28,965 bases of DNA, from assembly GCA_018897395.1 (NCBI GenBank), contig JAHIKV010000085.1:1-28965 (forward strand), written 5' to 3'. The stretch comes from Planctomycetota bacterium. GTDB lineage: Bacteria; Planctomycetota; Planctomycetia; Pirellulales; Thermoguttaceae. The notes under the pieces are model-generated. The model was not told the origin of the DNA, ran no database searches, and saw nothing but the letters and a program-made list of their open reading frames with translations. Positions 7,492-18,080 of this stretch are shown here, piece by piece. The first letter of the stretch is position 1. Each line of letters begins with the position of its first letter. The position numbers and the translations under genes are program-made.

Positions 7492-9741
7492 TCAGGTAGC
7501 GACCGTGGATTCATATCCCATGTGTTTGCCGTAGGAGTTTTCGTTCAGGCCGGTAACCACGGCTTCCACCGATTGCACGCCGAACGCCGTCAGGATGTCG
7601 CACGCCGCCTGGATTTTCTGGGCTTGGCTGATGTCCCGGAACACCGACAGCACGACCGTGTCGACCAGTTGACTGACGAAGCGGGCGTCGGCCACCGGCA
7701 AAATCGGGCTGGTGTCGACCACCACGAACTCAAAGGTCTCGCGGAGTTCCTTGAACAGGGGAGCCGCGTTGCCGTTGGACAACGACGCCAAGGCCTGCCG
7801 GTCCCATTGGCCGGCCGTTACCACCGAGAGGTTTTCCGTGGTGCTCTGACGCACCAGTTCGGCGGCGCCGTTCTGCCCTCGAAGCATTTCCGAGACTCCC
7901 GGCGTCAAGGGCACCCCGAACACCTCGTCGAACGACGGACGTCGCAGATCGAAATCGACCAGCACGGTGCGCCGTCCGGTCCGGGCGAGACTTAGCGCTA
8001 ACTGGGCGGACAGGGTGGTCTTGCCCTCGCCGCCGGTGGCGCTGGAAACCATAATCACGTGGCGTTGCTTGAGGTCGGCGTCGTGCAGCAGACGGGCGGC
8101 AATCCCGTCGACCGATTCCGTCAGCCGCAAATGCCAGCTACGGTGCCGTTTCGATGGCGACGCCAACCGGTGAATCACCCCCGCGGGAATCCGCGGCACC
8201 GAACCGATTACCGGCACCCGAAGCTTCTTCGACACGTCGTCGCTGGTGTTGATCCGCCCGGTGCGGACGTCGAGGAAAGCGATCCCGATGGCCGGACAGG
8301 CAAATCCCCCCAACACGGCCAGCAGCGTTATCACGACGCGCAAAACGGTATTGGAGGGGATCAACGGCTTCTCCACCGGCCCCAACTCCGTGATCCGCGG
8401 CGTGGCCCGCAACTCTACCCTCAGCTTGTCCCGCTCGCTTGCCAACTCGACCGCCAACATCCCTTGCTGAATAAGGTCTGCCCGCAACATCTCGATGTCG
8501 ACGGTTGTGTCGCCGAACTTCCTGGCCTGATCGAGCATAGCGGCGATGTCCTTCGTCGCGGCTTCCTGTTGTTCCAGGGTGGTGGCCAGGAGCGTCTCAA
8601 AGCGGAGAATCTCCATCTCGATTTCTGCGCGCTGCTTGTCCCGGGCCTTTTGCTGCAACTCCGCGACCCGCGCGTCGTATTGTTGCTGGAGCATCTGAAC
8701 TTCGGCGGAGATGTGGCCCGCGTATCGGCTCTTGGCGTTCTCCAGGACCCGGTCCTTGGTATACACCTCGTCCATTTTTTTCCAGCCCAATTCCATGCCT
8801 AGCTGTCTCGCCACCGGATCGAACTGTATGATCTTGTCCATTTCGAGGGCCGGAATCTCCAAGTTATCCACGCTGGCCAAGAGGGCTTTTTGGGCGGCCA
8901 ACTCGCCTTGCAATTGTTTCGTCTCAAACTGCGATCTGGCGTGCTGGCTGCGGTACAGGGACAACTCCTCCAACGCGAGCCTTTGCCGCGTGTTCAGGGT
9001 CGTGGTGTCCGTGGTCCCAAAATCCTGGCCGAGGTTCTTCAATACCTCCCGCTTCGTGCGGATGTCCTGTTCCTTGGCGGCGCAGACCCGTTCCAGCTCG
9101 CTGAATCGTTCCCGTTTCCGGTCGCGCTCGTCGTTCACGACCTCGGCCATGTAGGAATCCACGACGGCCCTGACCAGGGTTTGAGCGTGTTCGGGATTGT
9201 CGAGGCTGAGGCTCACCGTCATCAATTCCGCCCTGCCGGGGAAGCCGACGCCCAGCCAGTCGACAAGCCACTCCACCGCGTCGCCGTCGCGACGTTCCTT
9301 CTGAATGACCGGGATCCTGGCCACCTCCGGCTTGCGCAGCGCCGCCATGAGGACAAACCGGCTGAGGATCAACTGCCGTTGCGTGTTTTTGTAGATTTCA
9401 AAACGGTTGACGTCCGTCCAATTCAACTCGGTTCGGAAGGCCACGGGCGTTTCCATCATTGCCACCCGCAAATATCCGGTGGCCGTGAACTGCTCGCCCA
9501 TACCGAACCAGACCGCGGGGCCGACGATGGCCGCGATCAGCAGCCCGATCCCGGACACCATCAGCCAGTGCCGCCGTAATGCATGCAGGTAGACCGTTGG
9601 GTCCGGATCCGTCTTGGCCGGTTGGCCCAAGGCGGCGACGTTCCATTCCCCATTGGTTTGTTCCTCCGCGCCGGCCGGCAGCAACGCCATCGACCGCAGG
9701 TTGGATTGATCGTTCGGCAACCGTGAAAAGTCGTCGGCCAT
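7492..9741 (-). CDS. Wzc-like polysaccharide chain-length determinant fused to BY-type tyrosine kinase
   Basis: This 749-residue inner-membrane protein has an N-terminal helix (about 55-75), a Wzz-type periplasmic region with a long coiled coil (about 190-440), a second membrane helix near 465-490 and a cytoplasmic kinase. Kinase motifs are Walker A ATGGEGKTTL near residue 570, Walker A' VLVDFDLRRP near 600 and Walker B FVVVDTSPIL near 677. Such proteins set polysaccharide chain length and cycle between oligomeric states by autophosphorylating C-terminal tyrosines. The C-terminus here has only two tyrosines (SYGKHMGYESTVAT), fewer than the cluster in E. coli Wzc. The gene lies between the exosortase and epsI, all on one strand. 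Confidence 0.93.
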   Translation of the reverse strand: MADDFSRLPNDQSNLRSMALLPAGAEEQTNGEWNVAALGQPAKTDPDPTVYLHALRRHWLMVSGIGLLIAAIVGPAVWFGMGEQFTATGYLRVAMMETPVAFRTELNWTDVNRFEIYKNTQRQLILSRFVLMAALRKPEVARIPVIQKERRDGDAVEWLVDWLGVGFPGRAELMTVSLSLDNPEHAQTLVRAVVDSYMAEVVNDERDRKRERFSELERVCAAKEQDIRTKREVLKNLGQDFGTTDTTTLNTRQRLALEELSLYRSQHARSQFETKQLQGELAAQKALLASVDNLEIPALEMDKIIQFDPVARQLGMELGWKKMDEVYTKDRVLENAKSRYAGHISAEVQMLQQQYDARVAELQQKARDKQRAEIEMEILRFETLLATTLEQQEAATKDIAAMLDQARKFGDTTVDIEMLRADLIQQGMLAVELASERDKLRVELRATPRITELGPVEKPLIPSNTVLRVVITLLAVLGGFACPAIGIAFLDVRTGRINTSDDVSKKLRVPVIGSVPRIPAGVIHRLASPSKRHRSWHLRLTESVDGIAARLLHDADLKQRHVIMVSSATGGEGKTTLSAQLALSLARTGRRTVLVDFDLRRPSFDEVFGVPLTPGVSEMLRGQNGAAELVRQSTTENLSVVTAGQWDRQALASLSNGNAAPLFKELRETFEFVVVDTSPILPVADARFVSQLVDTVVLSVFRDISQAQKIQAACDILTAFGVQSVEAVVTGLNENSYGKHMGYESTVAT

Positions 9742-9803
9742 GATAGTCCTCGCTGGTGCTCTTGTCGCCGGTCTTCAAGATTGCAGGCCGGCGACCTGTT
9801 CCT

Positions 9804-10811
9804 TTAACCTCGCCCCTTGTTCCGGGCAATACGTTTACCGCTGGTTCTTACCGCTCCCTCCGTCGCCAATCTACCCACCACCAGAGGCCGTTCCGGCAAG
9901 AGCATGATCAGCAGCTTCGACAGCAGGTACATTTCGATCCATAGCAATATCAAACCGATGGGCATCATTAGATAGCCGGCCATGTCGTGCATGAATTTGA
10001 ATGCCGTATCGACGGATATGATTGACGGCCAATGAAAAGCGATCTTGCATAGGACCGCCGTCAGCACGATTCTCGCCACGTTCGAGACCACCGCTATCGG
10101 CACCGCGCTGGCGACCAGGAAAAGCCTCTCCCATAACGGCTTTTTCGACAAAAATGCCATGCCCATGCAGATCGCGAAAAACAGCATCATCATCCGCAAT
10201 CCGCTACACGCTCGGGCTACCTCCAACGGCTTTTCCGGAATGTCCGTCAATTGGATCACGTTGCCCTGTGCGACGGCGGGGATGCCGAAGGTTTGAATCG
10301 TAATAATACTCAGTTTCGTGGCGATCCTTTGCAACTCCTGACTGGCGAATCCTTGGACGGCGCCGGGTAATGGGATCATAAAGATCAGGAATACAACGGC
10401 CGGCCAGGCCCAACGCAATCCCTGCCAGCCGCCCACGAACAGGGCCATGCCCGCGAAAAACGGAATCATCGACATCTCGGGCAGGCTTTCAAAGCGGAAG
10501 TAAACCGCCGTCCAAAGCATCGCCGCCCAAACGGCGAAAAACGGCAATCCCCACCAACTGCCGCGCCCGGTGAACGGCGCGATCATGTCCCGCCGCAGCC
10601 ACAACAAGACCACGGCGAAGATCGGCACGAAGAACCCGTGCTGGTAGTCTTCTTGCGAATACCATACCCGCACCAATTTCTCGATCGACGCCCAGTGAAA
10701 CCACACGAAGACGACCAACAGCACCAGCCAGGCCGCCAGTGCTTTCGGCCCGGGGAGCAGGCGCTGCAATTCCTCGGAAAAGCTACGGTTTTTCGTGGGT
10801 GTCGTTGTCAT
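9804..10811 (-). CDS. Exosortase (membrane cysteine transpeptidase family)
   Basis: This 335-residue protein has about eight membrane helices and the three exosortase active-site elements in order: Cys in ARACSGLRMMM near residue 202, Arg in SNVARIVLT near 246, and His in MHDMAGYLMMPIGL near 275. Exosortases process proteins with a C-terminal PEP-CTERM-like signal at the outer face of the inner membrane and usually sit in exopolysaccharide loci, as here. No PEP-CTERM substrate is encoded in the window. The gene is first in the minus-strand block, with a 62-base gap to the kinase gene. I do not assign a numbered exosortase subfamily. Confidence 0.93.
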   Translation of the reverse strand: MTTTPTKNRSFSEELQRLLPGPKALAAWLVLLVVFVWFHWASIEKLVRVWYSQEDYQHGFFVPIFAVVLLWLRRDMIAPFTGRGSWWGLPFFAVWAAMLWTAVYFRFESLPEMSMIPFFAGMALFVGGWQGLRWAWPAVVFLIFMIPLPGAVQGFASQELQRIATKLSIITIQTFGIPAVAQGNVIQLTDIPEKPLEVARACSGLRMMMLFFAICMGMAFLSKKPLWERLFLVASAVPIAVVSNVARIVLTAVLCKIAFHWPSIISVDTAFKFMHDMAGYLMMPIGLILLWIEMYLLSKLLIMLLPERPLVVGRLATEGAVRTSGKRIARNKGRG

Positions 10812-11062
10812 GCGTTACCGGATCAAGCGGCAATGCCCCCCTGAGCGAAATTCGCTACCCGCAAAGGACATGCCAAACCCTCTTCTCCGACGTATCCGCG
10901 CCGAATATGCCGAGCGCGACGTCTATGAGCAACCGCGCTGTCCCCGGCAAGATCGGCCGGACGTCATTTCGGAAACACTCGCGTTGACAAGAAACATCAA
11001 CGTCCCCTTGGTAACATTTCAGCATGATCGAACGCATTCGAAATGTCAAGCGTTTAACGTCT

Positions 11063-11097
11063 TCCCCCAATCTGACGGGCGTGCTATGCTTGGGGGA
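11063..11097 (+). promoter_or_regulatory. Candidate glmS promoter with overlapping inverted repeat
   Basis: The divergent gap 10812-11188 holds no gene. Within it TGCTATGCT (11082-11090) looks like an extended -10 element, with only a weak TTCCCC -35 at 17-base spacing. The arms TCCCCCAA (11063-11070) and TTGGGGGA (11090-11097) flank it exactly and could be an operator. Assignment is by eye only. No glmS ribozyme was recognised. Confidence 0.3.
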
Positions 11098-11188
11098 CTC
11101 CCCGAGTTTGGGATGGCGGGCGTTCCGCACCCCTTTCCGCGTGTGGTAGGGCTATATCGGGCCAGTTGTCGCTCCCAGGAGCAATCAA

Positions 11189-13057
<1,869 letters not shown>

Positions 13058-13063
13058 AAGTCC

Positions 13064-13086
13064 CCCCTCTCCCTTTGGGAGAGGGG
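13064..13086 (+). terminator. Hairpin just after glmS
   Basis: CCCCTCTCCC, loop TTT, GGGAGAGGGG forms a perfect 10-pair stem starting 7 bases after the glmS stop. No U-run follows, and the sequence belongs to the C-rich repeat type also found inside the aminotransferase gene (1572-1608), so it may be a dispersed repeat that happens to terminate transcription. Confidence 0.4.
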
Positions 13087-13131
13087 CCGGGGACGAGGGG
13101 CGAGGCGGAAGGCGGAGGACTTATCCCCCTT

Positions 13132-13154
13132 GTTCCCATGCTCCGCATGGAAAC
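13132..13154. repeat. Decayed GTTCCCA...TGGAAAC repeat
   Basis: GTTCCCATG, CTCCG, CATGGAAAC is a weaker copy of the hairpin type at 4284-4309, followed by the same GCACTG and ACGCTCCGCG blocks. It lies in the gene-free stretch 13058-13800. Confidence 0.6.
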
Positions 13155-13424
13155 GCACTGCCCGGTACGCTCCGCGTCCGCCGCAAAATATCATGGGAGT
13201 CGGTCGCGACGGCGGGTTTTCCGCCCCTTTCAAGCCTCCGCAGACCACAAAAAGGCGTTTTTGCACCCGCCATAGCCCCTCGCAAAAAAAGTCCTAAAAT
13301 CCCGGCGGCCGAAAAACTGCCTTTTTTCAGGCACTTTCGGCAATACTCGGTCTGAACCGCTTGAAACATGGGCTTTTGTTCATCGCCGCGGAACTTCGTC
13401 GGTGACGCAAGTACGGTTTAGCGC

Positions 13425-13484
13425 CAGGTTGATCAACCTGTTGCATCAGGTTAATCAACCCCTATGCGCCGGGTTGAATTGGCC
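13425..13484. repeat. Tandem 16-base palindromes at 22-base spacing
   Basis: CAGGTTGATCAACCTG (13425-13440) is a perfect palindrome. CAGGTTAATCAACCCC (13447-13462) is an imperfect copy exactly 22 bases on, and CGGGTTGAATTGGCCC near 13470 is a further degenerate copy. Spacing near two helical turns resembles a protein-binding array, but the site lies between two converging gene ends with no promoter recognised nearby. Confidence 0.6.
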
Positions 13485-13553
13485 CCAAATGAGTTCGATC
13501 GTGCAAAAACCCCGTTCAATCCGGTTTGCTGAAAAGTTAGCGCGAAAATGTCT

Positions 13554-13634
13554 GGGTGGTACGTCCCTGAGCGAAGCGAAGGGCGTGGCTGGCCGTTGGA
13601 CCACGCCCTTCGCTTCGCTCAGGGACATGCCACC
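13554..13634. repeat. Long inverted repeat, 35-base arms
   Basis: Arms 13554-13588 and 13600-13634 are reverse complements apart from two positions and share the core CCCTGAGCGAAGCGAAGGG; the loop is 11 bases. It is a dispersed hairpin repeat in the gene-free stretch between glmS and the GGDEF gene. Confidence 0.85.
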
Positions 13635-13658
13635 CTCCGGCTATCCGACCTCCACACG

Positions 13659-13689
<31 letters not shown>

Positions 13690-13750
13690 CGCGTGTTTTC
13701 GTATGCTCGCAAATGCAAATGTCAAAGGATTGATGCGGAATCCAGCTTGC

Positions 13751-13792
13751 CAATCCCTAATCCCCAATCCCCAATCCCCAATCCCCAATCCC
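13751..13792. repeat. Tandem 7-base repeat (CCCCAAT)n
   Basis: About six units of CCCCAAT/CCCTAAT end 8 bases before the stop codon of the minus-strand GGDEF gene. The same unit recurs at 24736-24789, again next to a stop codon. Confidence 0.9.
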
Positions 13793-13800
13793 TTGGGTCG

Positions 13801-16086
13801 TCACTTCCGCGCCATCCAGGGGGCGATTATCCGCTTGATCCGCTTCCAGGTGCCGGCCGGCGGCAGCGGCCACTCCTCGGAGGCCATCAGGTATGAGCGG
13901 AAACTGGTCAGTACTTCCCGCGCCTGGACCGTCACGTCTTGACTCCGCCGGTCGCGGTCGGTCCGCGGACCGACGACGATCCGGATTTTTGTCCGCGTCG
14001 TCTTGCTACTCGAACTCTGCGCCTCCGGATCGCCGTCGTTCTGCAAACGCTCCTCCTCGAACAGCAACTCGACGTGCAAGGCGGTCGAACGGTCCGTCAG
14101 CCGGCGGATGCGGCCGGCGGGCTGATGGTCGATCTCCAGACGGACCCGGTTGCCGTCGATCGACACGATCCGCGCCTGATGGTCGGCCACGAAACCGCGC
14201 AACTTCTCTATGGCGATCCGTACCGGCACCGGCGTGACCAGGTCTTGCTCGAGCAACTGCTTGGGCCGGGTGGACTTCGACCGCCACGAAGCCGATTTCC
14301 CTTCGGCCGGCTCGCCGCCGATGCCGTTGCCGAGTTGCACGACCGTGTTGCGCCCGTTGGCCTTGGCCATCAACAACGCGCGGTCGGCGCGGCGGAGCAT
14401 TGTTTCCGGCGTGTCGCCCGGCTGGATTTCCGTCACACCGAAACTGACCGTCACCGCTCGCCCTTCCATCTTCGTCTGCGCGAGCCGGCTGAGCGACTTG
14501 CGGATTTGCTCGGCGCGGCGGGCGGCCGTGTCGTTGTCGCAGTCGGCGCAGAGGACCACGAACTCCTCGCCGCCGTAGCGGGCCACCAAGTCGCCGGGCC
14601 GGCAAGAACTCTTCAGCAACGAGACCAGGCTCAAAATGACCTCGTCGCCCGCCTGATGGCCGTAGGTGTCGTTGACCTGCTTGAATCTGTCCAGATCGCA
14701 CATGATCAGACTGCACGGGACCTGTTGCTGCCGGTGGGCGGCGATGAACATCGCGTGTACGCGGTCGAACTCCGCCCGATTGGCCACCTGGGTCAGCGGG
14801 TCTTTGGTCGATTTTTCGTGCAAGCTCTGGCACCGTCTCTCCAGGGAGATTTCCGAGGAGGCGTCGTGGAACAGCAGCACTGCTCCCTGGGCGACGCCCT
14901 TGCGGTCGATCACCGGTATGGCGTGGGCGTCGACGGCCACCATCCGCTGTCCCCGGCTGAGGATTCTCAGCCGTCGCAACGATTGCACTCCGCAGCGGAT
15001 CGCGGTATTCACGGGGCAGTCCGACTCGTGGATCGAGTGCCCCTTCTCGTCGGAAAGTTCGAGCAACATCGGCCGCCACGTTTGTCCGCGGACGCTGGTC
15101 CCGTCGATGCCGGTCAGCCGTTCCGCTCCGCGGTTCCATAGCACGACGCGGCCCGCGGTGTCGACGAACACCACCGCATCGTACATGTTATCCAAGAGCT
15201 GGCCTTGGAACAACGCGCCGACGTTAGGCTCGGCGGACGGCAAGGGCGCGAAATTCATCTCCCAGTATGAGTTGACCGCCGCCGGGTCCAGCGTCCGCAG
15301 CCAGCGATGGGCCGCCTCCCAACGCGCCGCCGTCTGATCTTCCTGGCAAAACTCCGCGAACCGATGGACCAACTCCGGGTCGAATTGCGTACCCGAACAC
15401 TCGCACAATTCCGTCATCGCCCGCTCCCGCGAACGGGCAGGCCGGTAAACGTGGTCGGTCGTCATCGCGTCGAAGGCCTCGACGATGGCGATCATCCTCG
15501 CGCCCAAGGGTATCCGCCGGCCGCGCAACGGAAAATCCGTCCGGCTGCCGTCGTACCATGCCGGCACGTACTCGACGATCTCCAATATCTTTTCCGACGC
15601 GCAACCGCGTCGCAAGATTTCCAGGCTCATCTTTCTGGCACGGACCATCACGGCCGATTCGTCGCGGTCGAGCGCCGCGGGCTTCAGCAGCACGTGGTCC
15701 GGCGCGCCGATCACGCCCACGTCGTGCAGCAGCGCGGCCAATTCGATCGCCTCGCGGTCGGTTGCCGAAAGCTCCATCTTCGTCGCCCAGGCCGAACTGC
15801 TCAAGGCGACCCGCAACGCGTGGCCGGCAACCGCCGCATTCTTGCACTGCAACGCGGCGAACAGGCCGGCGGCCACCCCCAGCCGAATCTGCACGAGTTG
15901 GTCGTCGGCGGAGCGGCTGAACACCGGCGGCAGCGTATGTCCGGCGGCGGTGACCGCCTCCAATTCCCGCAACAGGGAGTTGAGTTCGGTCATCCAGCGC
16001 TCGGCCGAAGTCGGCGCGGACACCGGCGGAACTGCCGTGCTTGGGATGGCGGAGGGCTGAAACAGTGGTTCGGGGGCAGTGCTCAT
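13801..16086 (-). CDS. Degenerate HD-GYP / PAS / GGDEF signalling protein (probable diguanylate cyclase)
   Basis: Read from ATG 16086 the protein has about 761 residues. Residues about 60-255 form an HD-type domain with LLHDVGVIGAPDHVL near 121, but the usual HDIGK lysine is Val and the HHE..DG..GYP motif is reduced to PAWYDGSRTDFP near 178, so phosphodiesterase activity is doubtful. A PAS domain follows (about 290-410), then a GGDEF domain with RYGGEEF near 505 and an RPGD inhibitory site five residues before it, the pattern of a feedback-inhibited diguanylate cyclase. The last 150 residues contain FVADHQARIVSIDGNRVRLEI and match nothing I can name. It is predicted cytosolic. An in-frame TTG at 16119 lacks a Shine-Dalgarno site; GAGAG precedes the ATG. 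Confidence 0.9.
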   Translation of the reverse strand: MSTAPEPLFQPSAIPSTAVPPVSAPTSAERWMTELNSLLRELEAVTAAGHTLPPVFSRSADDQLVQIRLGVAAGLFAALQCKNAAVAGHALRVALSSSAWATKMELSATDREAIELAALLHDVGVIGAPDHVLLKPAALDRDESAVMVRARKMSLEILRRGCASEKILEIVEYVPAWYDGSRTDFPLRGRRIPLGARMIAIVEAFDAMTTDHVYRPARSRERAMTELCECSGTQFDPELVHRFAEFCQEDQTAARWEAAHRWLRTLDPAAVNSYWEMNFAPLPSAEPNVGALFQGQLLDNMYDAVVFVDTAGRVVLWNRGAERLTGIDGTSVRGQTWRPMLLELSDEKGHSIHESDCPVNTAIRCGVQSLRRLRILSRGQRMVAVDAHAIPVIDRKGVAQGAVLLFHDASSEISLERRCQSLHEKSTKDPLTQVANRAEFDRVHAMFIAAHRQQQVPCSLIMCDLDRFKQVNDTYGHQAGDEVILSLVSLLKSSCRPGDLVARYGGEEFVVLCADCDNDTAARRAEQIRKSLSRLAQTKMEGRAVTVSFGVTEIQPGDTPETMLRRADRALLMAKANGRNTVVQLGNGIGGEPAEGKSASWRSKSTRPKQLLEQDLVTPVPVRIAIEKLRGFVADHQARIVSIDGNRVRLEIDHQPAGRIRRLTDRSTALHVELLFEEERLQNDGDPEAQSSSSKTTRTKIRIVVGPRTDRDRRSQDVTVQAREVLTSFRSYLMASEEWPLPPAGTWKRIKRIIAPWMARK

Positions 16087-16353
16087 TGGTGCGTGGCTCT
16101 CGGTAGTTGTGTCCGTCAATGAAACACTAGGTCACGCACGGAGTTGGGGCAAAATTGAAGGCCGCGACACGGGTGGTGCGATTGGTGTAATACGTCCCGC
16201 TTGCCGCCCGCGATGGCCGGAATGTTGACTGGCGGCAACGATGTGGCCGATTTGATTCACTGCGGCGCGGCCGAGGACGCATATTCGGCATAATTCCCCG
16301 CATGGGCGCGGGGGCCAGCCGGAGAATAGGGCTGACGTGCCGTCGGCCGCTTA

Positions 16354-16483
<130 letters not shown>

Positions 16484-16562
16484 CAACATTACAGTTGCGG
16501 CAAGGAAATTCTGAGGATCAAAAGGCGGCAATATACGCAGGCTCGGCAGCTTGGGATAGTTA

Positions 16563-17780
16563 TTGCTGCCGCAGTGGAGTTGCCGACGAAGACATGCCGA
16601 AGCACATACAGAGATACCGCGTGTTCTCCGACCCCAATCCACCCCCACGCCCGTGCCCCTTGCCGCCTCTAGTTCGTTCCGCCGATACGGCCAGCGCGAC
16701 GAGCGTCGCCGCCGGCTGCTGGCCGATGATCTGTACGATCAGGAGGACCTGCCGGGTTGCCGCGTTTGGACGGAGGACGCCCCGGCGCCGCGGAAGTCGG
16801 AAAACTATGGAGACGCCGAGTTCCTGCAACAACAGTTGCGGTTGCTCGATCTGGTCCCGCGGCGGTCGATCGTGTTGGCGGTTCTGTTGTCGGCCGCCGC
16901 GGCGGTGGTCGTCGGGTTGGAGTTTGCCTATGCCTGGATGGTCGGTCGGGCGGCGGCCGGTGGAACAACCCTGACCACGCTGGACGTGGCCGCCAAAGGG
17001 AGCTTGGCCTGCTGGTTCTCCTCGCTGATGTTGCTGGCGGCGGCCGTCGCCGCGCTGTTGATCTACTCGGTCCGCCGTCATCGCACCGACGACTACCAAG
17101 GACGATACCGCGTCTGGATTTGGGCCGCGGGCGGATGCTTCCTGCTGGCCACCGATCAGGCGGCGGGCCTACGCGAGGCGTTCCGCGAGATGATGATCTC
17201 CCTGACCGGAACTCCGCTGTTGGGCAACGGCGATCCGTGGTGGGTCGTGGCTTATGCGATAATTTTCGGGGCGCTCGGTTCGCGGTTGCTGATGGACGTG
17301 CGGTTCTGTCCGCTTTCGGTTTGTGCCTTGTCCGGCGCCGCGGTTGCCCACGGCCTGGCTGTTGCCCAGCGGTTTGGCTTGATGGTTTTCGACGGCGGCG
17401 CCAACAAAGTCCTGTATCTATCCGGGAGCGAGATGGCCGGCAACCTGCTGCTGTTGGCCGCGTTTGGCTCTTTCGCCCGGCACGTCGTGCTCGACGCCGA
17501 GGGTCTGCTGCCTCGCCGGCGGCGGAACGAGCCTGAAGATCGGCGGTGCGAAGAGAACCAATTCCGCTCCGCCGGCCCCGGACGATGGAGAAAGATCGAC
17601 CCGCCGCACGTCGCCCCCAAGCCGACGTATCAGCGTCCGGCAACTCCGGCGACCGTTTCGTTGCCCGCTACCGCCGCCGCCCCATCGCCGGTCAACCGCA
17701 AGCTGACCAAGGCCGAACGGAAGGCGTTGAAAAAACGCCTGCTCCAACAGCGGATGGAACGAGAGCGGAAGTGTGGGTAG
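16563..17780 (+). CDS. Unknown six-helix membrane protein with basic C-terminal tail
   Basis: I do not recognise a named family. After an arginine-rich, acidic-patched N-terminal part (RRYGQRDERRRRLLADDLYDQEDLPGCRVWTED) there are about six membrane helices, including SIVLAVLLSAAAAVVVGLEF, SLACWFSSLMLLAAAVAALL and WWVVAYAIIFGALGSRLL. A proline-rich cytosolic tail ends in the strongly basic KLTKAERKALKKRLLQQR. The longest frame begins with TTG at 16563 directly after a stop; no in-frame ATG precedes the conserved-looking part, so a GTG at 16653 is an alternative start. The TAG stop at 17778-17780 is contained in the tandem GTGGGTAG repeat that follows. The gene precedes gltX but about 300 bases of repeats separate them. 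Confidence 0.7.
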   Translation: MLPQWSCRRRHAEAHTEIPRVLRPQSTPTPVPLAASSSFRRYGQRDERRRRLLADDLYDQEDLPGCRVWTEDAPAPRKSENYGDAEFLQQQLRLLDLVPRRSIVLAVLLSAAAAVVVGLEFAYAWMVGRAAAGGTTLTTLDVAAKGSLACWFSSLMLLAAAVAALLIYSVRRHRTDDYQGRYRVWIWAAGGCFLLATDQAAGLREAFREMMISLTGTPLLGNGDPWWVVAYAIIFGALGSRLLMDVRFCPLSVCALSGAAVAHGLAVAQRFGLMVFDGGANKVLYLSGSEMAGNLLLLAAFGSFARHVVLDAEGLLPRRRRNEPEDRRCEENQFRSAGPGRWRKIDPPHVAPKPTYQRPATPATVSLPATAAAPSPVNRKLTKAERKALKKRLLQQRMERERKCG

Positions 17781-17824
17781 TGGGTAGTGGATAGTGGAGA
17801 GTGGAGAGTGGAGAGTGGAGAGTG
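17772..17824. repeat. Tandem (GTGGAGA)n / (GTGGGTA)n repeat
   Basis: About seven units of GTGGGTA, GTGGATA and GTGGAGA begin inside the last codons of the membrane-protein gene and supply its stop. A reverse-complement array lies at 18036-18080, so the two arrays bracket a 211-base interval as an inverted repeat. Confidence 0.9.
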
Positions 17825-17833
17825 AAAACAACG

Positions 17834-17855
17834 CCCGCCGACTGCGGTCGGCGGG
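17834..17855 (+). terminator. Strong hairpin after the membrane-protein gene
   Basis: CCCGCCGAC, loop TGCG, GTCGGCGGG forms a perfect 9-pair stem 54 bases after the stop. It could terminate transcription, but only GTTAT follows instead of a U-run, so it may equally be a REP-type repeat. Confidence 0.35.
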
Positions 17856-17946
17856 GTTATCCTCGTCTCGGATCATTGTGAAACAAACAAGATTTGATAT
17901 TCTTATTCTATTCAACTCTCACTGTCGGTACATTTATCCGCAAAAA

Positions 17947-17972
17947 ACCCGGCGTGGACGCCGGGGCTAAAC
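17947..17972. repeat. Single REP-like hairpin with GGGGCTAAA foot
   Basis: CCCGGCG, TGGA, CGCCGGG followed by GCTAAA resembles one half of the two-hairpin elements at 2460, 20115, 22017 and 22909. It lies between the two inverted tandem arrays upstream of gltX. Confidence 0.6.
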
Positions 17973-18035
17973 CATGAAGTGTATACGCTATTGAGCTTGA
18001 CGTGGTCACCACGCGAGAAATCGCAACTAAAATAT

Positions 18036-18080
18036 TCTCTCCACTCTCCACTTTCCACTCTCCACTCTCCACTCTCCACT
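18036..18080. repeat. Tandem (CTCTCCA)n repeat abutting the gltX start codon
   Basis: Six to seven units of CTCTCCA/CTTTCCA end exactly at the base before the gltX ATG at 18081. It is the reverse complement of the array at 17772-17824. It leaves no Shine-Dalgarno sequence in front of gltX. Confidence 0.9.

Noticed and set aside
10990..11188. glmS ribozyme or riboswitch in the glmS leader
   Set aside because: I could not find the ribozyme core or pairing pattern; only a small inverted repeat and a weak promoter are visible.
13939..15141. Plus-strand open frame of 400 codons opposite the GGDEF gene
   Set aside because: Antisense shadow of a GC-rich gene; the minus-strand frame has HD, PAS and GGDEF motifs.
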